In this document: one piece after another, positions 57,871 through 64,000 of the stretch
Layout of the letters: every line of letters begins with the position of its first letter
Numbering within the stretch: position 1 is the stretch's first letter
Source: Lanius collurio
Taxonomy: Eukaryota; Chordata; Aves; Passeriformes; Laniidae
Assembly: GCA_020086605.1 (NCBI GenBank)
Contig: JACBWW010000029.1
Span: forward strand, 1,629,084 to 1,693,083
DNA length: 64,000 nt
Reading direction: 5' to 3'
Notes under the pieces: generated by a model
Database searches by the model: none
Seen by the model: the letters and a program-made list of their open reading frames with translations, nothing else
Told to the model about the DNA's origin: nothing
Translations under genes and position numbers: made by a program

Positions 57871-60800
57871 CTGCAGGAAGGAAGGGAGGGACAGTTTACA
57901 GAACATCCAGAGCTCCAGTACCAAGGACAGACACAAAGTCACAGTGGTTTGAAGGCACCTTTAAAGCTGCGCATTGATTTGAACTTAATTTAGTGAGACC
58001 ACGTGGTGTCTTCTGGTTCCTGGGACCAAAGCTGCAGCATTAAGAGTCATCTGAAGACTCCCCAAACGAAGGAATATGCAGGAAATACACATCTATACCA
58101 TGAACATTTATATTTTTGGTCTTCCTGACAGAGCAGAGCATTAACATGTCACTCCAAACAGATTTTTGTAACTCAGGTTTGTCATTCAGGACACTGCTCC
58201 ACACCCCCTGCTGCAGTCCCACTGACACAATGTTGTCATATGAATGCCATTCCACAGGGAACAAACATAATGGGGGGAAGCAAAAACAATGCATGGCTAT
58301 TCAAAAGTACAAAATCCCCAATTTATTCATAGCTTAAAACCACTGTGGAGAGACTGGACCAAAATGGTCCTTGGGTTGGTCATGGACAGCCAGGCAGTTT
58401 TTGTCATGAGAAAAATGGGGTTAGATTGGCTGCATTTCTAGAAGTGGCTTCTTGCACAGTGCAGAAATTCCAGGAAAAGCAGCCTCCCTCAGCTACATGA
58501 ATGTCATAACTCCCTGACTGGAATGACACATCAGGGAAACAGAGAAAATGAGGCAATAGTCAGGTGCTGTCTCAGGCTGTACATGTGAACAGGCACAGAA
58601 CAAAGGAAGAGGAAGGAGATGCAACAAAGGAACAGACAGAAACCCAGAAATTACCACTCATTTCACGGAATCAGAGTCATTTAGGCTGCTCAAGACCTTT
58701 AAGATCATCAAGGCAGCACTGCCAAGGCCACCACTAAACCGTGTCACCAAGTCTTTTAAACATCTCCAGGGATGGTGACCCCACCTCTTCCCAGGGCAGC
58801 CTGTGCTAGTGCTTGGCAACACTCTCAGTGAAGCAATTTCTCCTAAAAGCCAATCTAAACCTCCCCTGGCAAAACCTGAGGCTGTTTCCTCTTGTCTTAC
58901 CTTTCACTAATTGGGAAAAGAGACCAACCCCACCTTGCTACAACCTCCTTTCTTATCTTCCTCTTATCTACAGATCTCACTCTGTGAGCAATTTCTAATA
59001 AAGAGCTTATTTTTTCTTCATGTGTGAGGCATGCTAAAATCCAAAGAGCTCAAAAAACCCCTCTCAAAATCAATCATCCCATTGTTGATTATCCCCAAAC
59101 TCAGCAGCCATTTTATAGCACATGGGGTGGAAGGTAAGCAAATACAGCAACTCTAATTTCAGGGTTGCTAGGATTAACTAACAACAAACCTCTTGAGATT
59201 CATGCAGTATGGAGAAAAAGTTTTTCATTCTCAGAGATGGTTCTGGCACAGTGCAGTGCCTGAACAGCAGTTTCTTCCCCCTTCACCTGCTTCTGCTGCC
59301 AAAGCTACAAATCCAGCTTGTTTCACTGATGCTAAAATATTTCTTTTAGAAGTTTTAAACATCTAATCTAGAGATTGACAACTACTGCCCCAGGCAGCAT
59401 CTACCTCCAATGAACAGGAGTAGAAGAGGCTGGTAATATAGTAAAGGAGATCACAAGCTGATGACACAGCTGAGGATAAAATACACCCTGCCAGAGCCAA
59501 CCCTCAGCACACAGCAGAGTCTGGATTTTCAACCAAGTCAGCAGAACTAAACTCAGCTGCACTGGGACTATTTAAAAAAAGAAAAATAGTCACAATTCTG
59601 TGATTCTGAGGGTAAACCTGACAGGACAGGACACAGCTGGACATGGAGAAAAAACAGTGATTAAGCCCAGATATCAAGAGTCCAGGCCAATCATCCCACC
59701 AAGCTTTACAATGAATGAGGGAGGGCAGGACAGGGGGTCAGCAAAGCTGCTGATCAGCATTTGTGCTCAGGCAGGCAGGCCAGTGCAGCAAACACAGCTC
59801 TTCTGCTTACCAAAGAGTTTGGCATCTTCCACAAACTTCTGTGTTCTCCTCCGGACATTCTCGGAATCTGCCAAAGCTTTCCGGTATCGCTCCTGCAGCC
59901 ACAGAGAGGACACATCAAACCAGGAGGTAAAACCCCTCGAAACCCCTCAGAAATGCTTTAAAAAGAGAAGGCTGTGCTGGGCTCCTGCATTTTCATACAA
60001 ATGAAAAGTCCTTCTCCTACTGATTAACCAAAAACTGCAACTCCCTCAGAAGGCCAGAAGTCAAGGCCAGAAATATTCTGGGCACTGAATGACTGAATTC
60101 AGCTAAACAACTGGCAGGCTGCTGCTGAGAGCCTCCCTTCTCCAGCAGGCAGCTCTGTGAGCAGCTCATTTCTCACTCAGTGCAGGATTCTCAGGGTGAT
60201 TATCTCCAGAAGAGTGGGATTTAATCCCCTCCTCAGTCACGTGTGCTCTTCGATATAGAACCTGATTGCCACCACACACTGGCACTTAGAAGGACTTCCC
60301 TTCTTGGATAATCTGGATCCAGTGTGACATAAAGATATTAAGGAATGTCCAAAGGAGGGGCATGAGGATGGAGGGGCCATGGAGGAGCAGCTGAGGTCAC
60401 TGGGATTGTCCAGCTGGAGGTGACTGAGGGCAGACTCACTGGGGTCTGCAGCTCCTGCCGAGGGCAGCTCCGACCTCTGCTCTGGGGCAGGGACAGCACC
60501 AGGGAGCGCCTGGAGCTGGGCCAGGGGGGTTTGGGTTGGATCTCAGTAAAGGTTGTGCCCCAGAGGGTGCTGGCACTGCCCAGGCTCCCCAGGGAATGGG
60601 CACGGCCCCGAGGCTGCCAGAGCTCCAGGAGCGATGGGACAGCGCTGCCAGGGATGCCCAGGGTGGGGCTGTTGGGGGGGTCTGGGCAGGGCCAGGAGCT
60701 GCACTGGATCATCCTGTGGGAACGCAGGATATTCCATGATTCCATGCCAATATGTGATGGTAACCAGCACAAAGCTACTGCCACAAGGCCGTGAAAGAAG

Positions 60801-61199
60801 TGACCAGCTCCAACACACAGCTCTTCCTGCCAGGATCACACCATGAGAGCCCTGCTGACAGATGGTGTTTTTGGGGCATGGTGGAATTTCCCCCTCTCAC
60901 CCTCAGGGAACAGCTGCTCTGGAGCTGTGTGTGTGTCACAGCATTTAGGGAAAAAATCCAGGGCTGAAAGACAGAGCAAGGCAAGGGGACTGAAGCAAAG
61001 GCACCCTCCTGATGCCACCAGCACACTCACAGTTAAATCTCGGACTTGCTCCTCCAATTTGATGGCTTTGTGCTCCAAGGCACAGTCAGAGAGGGGGTGC
61101 TTGGGCTCATCACTGGGGTCTTCTGGGCCACATTCATCTCCTGTACTTCTCTGCTGAGCTGCAGTGCTGAAAGCACAGGGGGACCCTCCGAAATACAAA
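57515..61199 (-). CDS. GRPEL2: GRPEL2, mitochondrial GrpE-like co-chaperone 2 (exon 1 outside)
   Basis: This is the nucleotide-exchange factor for mitochondrial HSP70 (HSPA9) in the matrix. Exons in transcript order: 61031-61199, 59811-59892, 57515-57870. The joined protein reads AFSTAAQQRSTGDECGPEDP, EHKAIKLEEQVRDLT, ERYRKALADSENVRRRTQKF, IQSFCRDLVEVADILEK, KKIYEGLSLLEAKLQSVF, AKHGLQKMNPVGGRYDPYDH, VPAEGMQPGTVALVTLDGYK and LHGRTIRHALVGVAVEAQE. The long coiled-coil part precedes the beta domain with the GrpE signature GTVALVxxxGYKLHGRTIR. LLEAKLQSVFAKHGL and synteny with PCYOX1L point to GRPEL2, not GRPEL1. The N-terminal transit-peptide exon lies beyond 64,000. The position of human Cys87 is Ser here. 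Confidence 0.94.
58672..58985 (-). mobile_element. CR1 LINE 3' fragment in GRPEL2 intron
   Basis: The + strand shows the reverse-complement CR1 pattern in order: acggaatcagagtcattt, gacctttaagatcatc, catctccagggatggtgacc, cagggcagcctgtgctag, ccaatctaaacctcccctgg, tgaggctgtttcctcttg, gagaccaaccccaccttgc. It is about 315 bp, diverged, and is in the 57871-59810 intron. Confidence 0.9.
59592..59610 (+). mobile_element. CR1 3'-tail remnant (ATTCTGTG)n
   Basis: An attctgtgattctgag stretch after an A-rich tract is the terminal microsatellite of a CR1 element whose body is not recognisable. Confidence 0.4.
59811..59892 (-). CDS. GRPEL2: GRPEL2 middle exon (coiled-coil)
   Basis: 82 bp with acceptor ctgtggctgcag and donor gtaagc. 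It encodes 27 residues, ERYRKALADSENVRRRTQKF then VEDAKLF, plus one base. Ser of ADSEN (codon tcc at 59863-59865) stands where human GRPEL2 has Cys87. Confidence 0.95.
60341..60747 (+). mobile_element. CR1-type LINE 3' fragment in GRPEL2 intron
   Basis: The + strand has, in order, aatgtccaaaggaggggcat, gaggagcagctgaggtcac, gggattgtccagctgg, tttgggttggatctcagt, aaggttgtgcc, ggctccccagggaatgg, ggccaggagctgcactgg, atcatcctgtggg, and ends attccatgattccatg, the octamer tail of CR1. It is very GC-rich and diverged in the middle. Confidence 0.8.
61031..61199 (-). CDS. GRPEL2: GRPEL2 exon after the transit-peptide exon
   Basis: Acceptor tttatttattttag, donor gtgagt. After one split-codon base it gives 56 residues from LYFGGSPCAFSTAAQQ to EQVRDLT, aligning with human PFSTATQRTAGEDCRSEDPP to EVQDLT. 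Confidence 0.9.
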
Positions 61200-61473
61200 C
61201 TAAAATAAATAAACAAAATAATAAAGGAATAAAGTTGAGTAATTTCAGGGTCAACAAGAATTCAAGATTAGTGTTGTTATTAAAAGCAGGCTCCCTTAAA
61301 AGGGACACAGGATTCTAAACACAATTTTAGCTCTTTTCAGGAAATACAGACAGTCAGCACAGAAACACAAAGAGGTGTTTTAAAACTCTTTGTTTTAGAC
61401 TAATGCAGCACACAGAGGCTTTACACCACTTCTTTGGCACACCTTGAAAAGAGCCAGATTTTCACAGAAACAC

Positions 61474-61645
61474 AAAATAATTGAGGTTGGGAAACACTTT
61501 CAAGACCATCAAGTCCAACCTGTGACCAATCCCCACCTTGTCACCCAGCCCAGAGCACTGAGTGCCAGATCCACTCATTCCTTGGATGCTTCCACCACCT
61601 CCCTGGTCTTTTCCAACCTAAACAATTCTGTGATTCCCTGATTGT
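61474..61645. mobile_element. CR1-derived fragment with two opposite 3' ends
   Basis: The left part reads as reverse-oriented CR1 (ttgaggttgggaaacacttt, caagaccatcaagtccaacc, cccaccttgtcacccagccc). The right end (ggtcttttccaacctaaaca, attctgtgattcc) reads as a forward-oriented CR1 tail. The two ends are partly inverse-complementary. It lies in GRPEL2 intron 1. Confidence 0.75.
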
Positions 61646-63821
61646 TTCACTCTCCTACTACACCTCCCTCTCACACCTTACACCAGGAAGAATCTGCAGA
61701 ACAAAACACAATTTACTTCCAAACCAGCTCCATACAGGAAACATTGCAGCACACACCTAACAAGGAAGGGTGTATTCTCCTTTTTTTGGGAACACCTGGG
61801 CTCTTTCTCTGAGCAAAGCCTTCACCACCTCCTTCATGCCATGTTTTCTATCCCCTCTCTGCAATGTTTTCCATACATTAAGTGCACATCTACCCAGTGA
61901 GAGGCAGCACAGCCCAGAAATGCCTGTGCTGGCACCAACTCCACCCCTGTGTTTATACAGAACAATTCCACACTGCACAGAGACACTATTTTAGATGCCA
62001 GAATCGATTCAGCTGAGTTCACATTACCAGGCCTGCACTATCCTTACTCCTCAGCAAGGCTGCACTGCCCAGGTTCAATGTCACAGACGTGTACAGAGGT
62101 TGTTCTGGGGTCCATCATGAGGTCTCAGTGCTGTTCAGCAGTTTTGCCCCCTTTATTCCAGTACTGGAGTTGAGCAGAATTAAATTTCAAGGAGTTAAAC
62201 CAGCTGAAAAAGCACCCTATAAAACAAGAGGACTTTTCTCCCTGTGTCCCTGAATGGGTTTGCTGACAGACCAGATCAGTGCAAGTGCCAGTACCAAACA
62301 GAAGCCAAATTTGTGAGATGTGGGGCAGGGAGGAGGTGTCCCTGAGGTGGTTCAGACTGGCTCAACCCTCAAAGCCCAGCTCAAGAGAGCTGTATCTGCC
62401 CAAAGACCAGCAGGCATCCCCTCCCACCACGTGTTTAGCAGCCCAGATGTTCCCTAATTTAAATCCCTAATACCAGGTTGCTAAAATGTCTCTCAGCACT
62501 AATGACAAACTTCCTTTCCCCACCTGAGGACATTTGCATTCACAGTTTTTATTAAGTGGGTACTTAAATTATCACCTGTATGTCAAACTATTCCTTTTCA
62601 ACAAATTATATGCCTAATAATACAAATCTGAAAGTGCTTTTTCTACCTACACTTGCTCTAGAATAGGATGTTACTCAGACTAATCTTTAAAGAACCATCT
62701 GGGCTCCAGGAATGCCAACACAGGGGAAAAAAACTCTGCATGTTATCCCTGGCTGCTGTTTGGGGCACAAGACCCCATCTTGAATGATTTATAAGATTCC
62801 TGTCACATTCATTTTATTGGCTGATTAACAGCACTTTTTCAAAGTTAGAGAAAGTAGATTAAACTGGAGGGGAGGACAGAGCAGGACTCCTCCACCAAGC
62901 CTTCAAAAATCAATCTGTGAGGCTTGCTTTCCATTTAAAAATATCCATGGCAATCACCAGCTACAAGCTTTGTCCTTTATCATCTCACATTTCACTTCCA
63001 AGAGCCACAGGGATGGAAATCAGCCCCTCTACAGATGCACCAAAGAACCTGAAACGCAGCTGAGAAATCTCACCGGGCCCCTCAGAGATGAAACTCCCGT
63101 GTTTTAAAAACAGGCTGTGCAGCTCAGTTAACTCCTCTGCACCCAAAAAGCCAAGGCTGGCGAGGTATTTTGCCCTGCCAGTGGTTACACTGCAGGGATG
63201 GGTGTGTTTTGTGTGGCAGAGGGGCATGGAGGAGCTGCCTACGTGGAGCAGGGAGCTGCCTGCATGGACTCCTCCCTGCAGCCCAGGAACCCAAACCCCA
63301 GAGCGCTCCCCCGTGCAGGGACATGCCCTGGGTGGCTTGTGCTGCCTGGAAAAGTGGTGGCCAAGAAATGAGAACCACAGCAGGACTGCAAAGGGAATTC
63401 TTCAGGTCTGTTATGCGGGGTTGAAAATGCCGCTCGATTTGCTCCTTCCTGCAGGATGAAAGGAATCCTCCCCTGCAAGTGGCAGGAGCTATTTATAGGC
63501 TGTCCCACTGACTGGGCTCCATCTTCTAAACGCTGGATTCATCACAGCTGCCCTAAAAATAGGCATGGATCCCACGGGAGGAAGCTGACACATCCTGAAG
63601 TGACAGACACGTGGAAGTCGTGGGGTGTGTGAAGGGGGTTACATGAGTTGGTGCTACAGAAAGATTTACAAAGTGTCACAGAAAGACAAAGAGATAAGAA
63701 ATAGCAGAGAAGTTGATTGCAGCCATATGGCTCAAGCTAATTGGCCTTCAAAATTAATATTTCCAGGATTAGAACGTGTCTCTGGTCAGGGATACAATGG
63801 TATAATTTCTTTCTGGAGTGC
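61646..63821. other. GRPEL2 first intron, nothing else recognised
   Basis: No exon was found, including no GC-rich or transit-peptide-like first exon, so GRPEL2 exon 1 should be right of the window. A perfect MEF2-type site CTAAAAATAG is at 63553-63562. Confidence 0.5.
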
Positions 63822-64000
63822 CTGACCATCCCAAAGTGACCATCAGCTCTCTCTAATGCAAGGGTCCTTCCCCACCTCTCCTGGAACACTCCCTCTGACC
63901 ATCCCAAAGTGACCATCAGCTCTTTCTAACCCGAGGGTCCTTCCCCACCTCTCCTGGAACACTCCCTCTGACCATCCCAAAGTGACCATCAGCTCTTTCT
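63822..64000. repeat. 73-bp tandem repeat running off the window
   Basis: Copies start at 63822 and 63895, with a partial third at 63968 (about 2.5 copies), each opening ctgaccatcccaaagtgacc and differing by few bases. It continues past position 64,000, so the total copy number is unknown. Confidence 0.95.

Noticed and set aside
1..64000. CRISPR arrays, tRNA, rRNA, or prokaryotic defence systems
   Set aside because: No regularly spaced direct repeats with unique spacers, no tRNA cloverleaf or rRNA core noticed, and the sequence is vertebrate nuclear DNA.

Overview
The window is vertebrate nuclear DNA, almost certainly from a bird. It has multi-exon genes with GT/GC-AG introns, degraded CR1 LINE fragments with the (ATTCTRTG)n tail typical of avian genomes, and short intergenic distances. 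The gene order matches human 5q32 in reverse: CSNK1A1 (+), the miR-143/miR-145 cluster (-), IL17B (+), PCYOX1L (-), GRPEL2 (-). All five loci were identified from the exon translations or mature microRNA sequences read here. The human gene order is recalled knowledge.

Positions 1 to about 23,100 hold the 3' three quarters of CSNK1A1 (casein kinase 1 alpha). Eight internal coding exons run from the end of the kinase N-lobe to the C-terminus, and the N-terminal exons lie left of the window. The 84-bp alternative L exon (nuclear-localisation insert) is at 7032-7115. The 12-residue S insert at the C-terminus comes from two competing 5' splice sites 36 bp apart, the upstream one a GC donor. The last exon carries only Phe-stop and the 3'UTR.

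Positions 23,100-47,800 are noncoding and become very GC-rich. They hold the two microRNA hairpins on the minus strand (pre-miR-145 at 36100-36185, pre-miR-143 at 36505-36590). A promoter-like arrangement for their host transcript lies about 4 kb upstream (E-box, CCAAT and TATA near 40,440-40,530, plus perfect MEF2 and SRF/CArG sites at 40,051-40,115). There are also a CpG island near 44.5 kb, two AT-rich enhancer-like islands, and two complementary (ATGGG)n/(CCCAT)n arrays downstream of miR-145.

Positions 47,813-49,464 encode complete IL17B (three coding exons, 188 aa). It converges on PCYOX1L (50,580-53,132, minus), whose first signal-peptide exon is hidden in a 381-bp assembly gap. GRPEL2 (57,515-61,199, minus) follows with a 3.5-kb 3'UTR. 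Its first exon lies right of the window. The window ends inside a 73-bp tandem repeat.

The genes are not an operon; they are a conserved synteny block. CK1 alpha acts in Wnt/beta-catenin and p53 control, miR-143/145 in smooth-muscle identity, IL17B is a secreted cytokine, PCYOX1L a FAD-dependent secretory-pathway protein, and GRPEL2 a mitochondrial HSP70 co-chaperone. I saw no tRNA, rRNA or CRISPR array, and no prokaryote-like system. The points most worth a second look are the competing GC/GT donors of CSNK1A1, the compact miR cluster with its upstream promoter-like block, the inverted G4-prone arrays, and the loss of the redox cysteine in GRPEL2.
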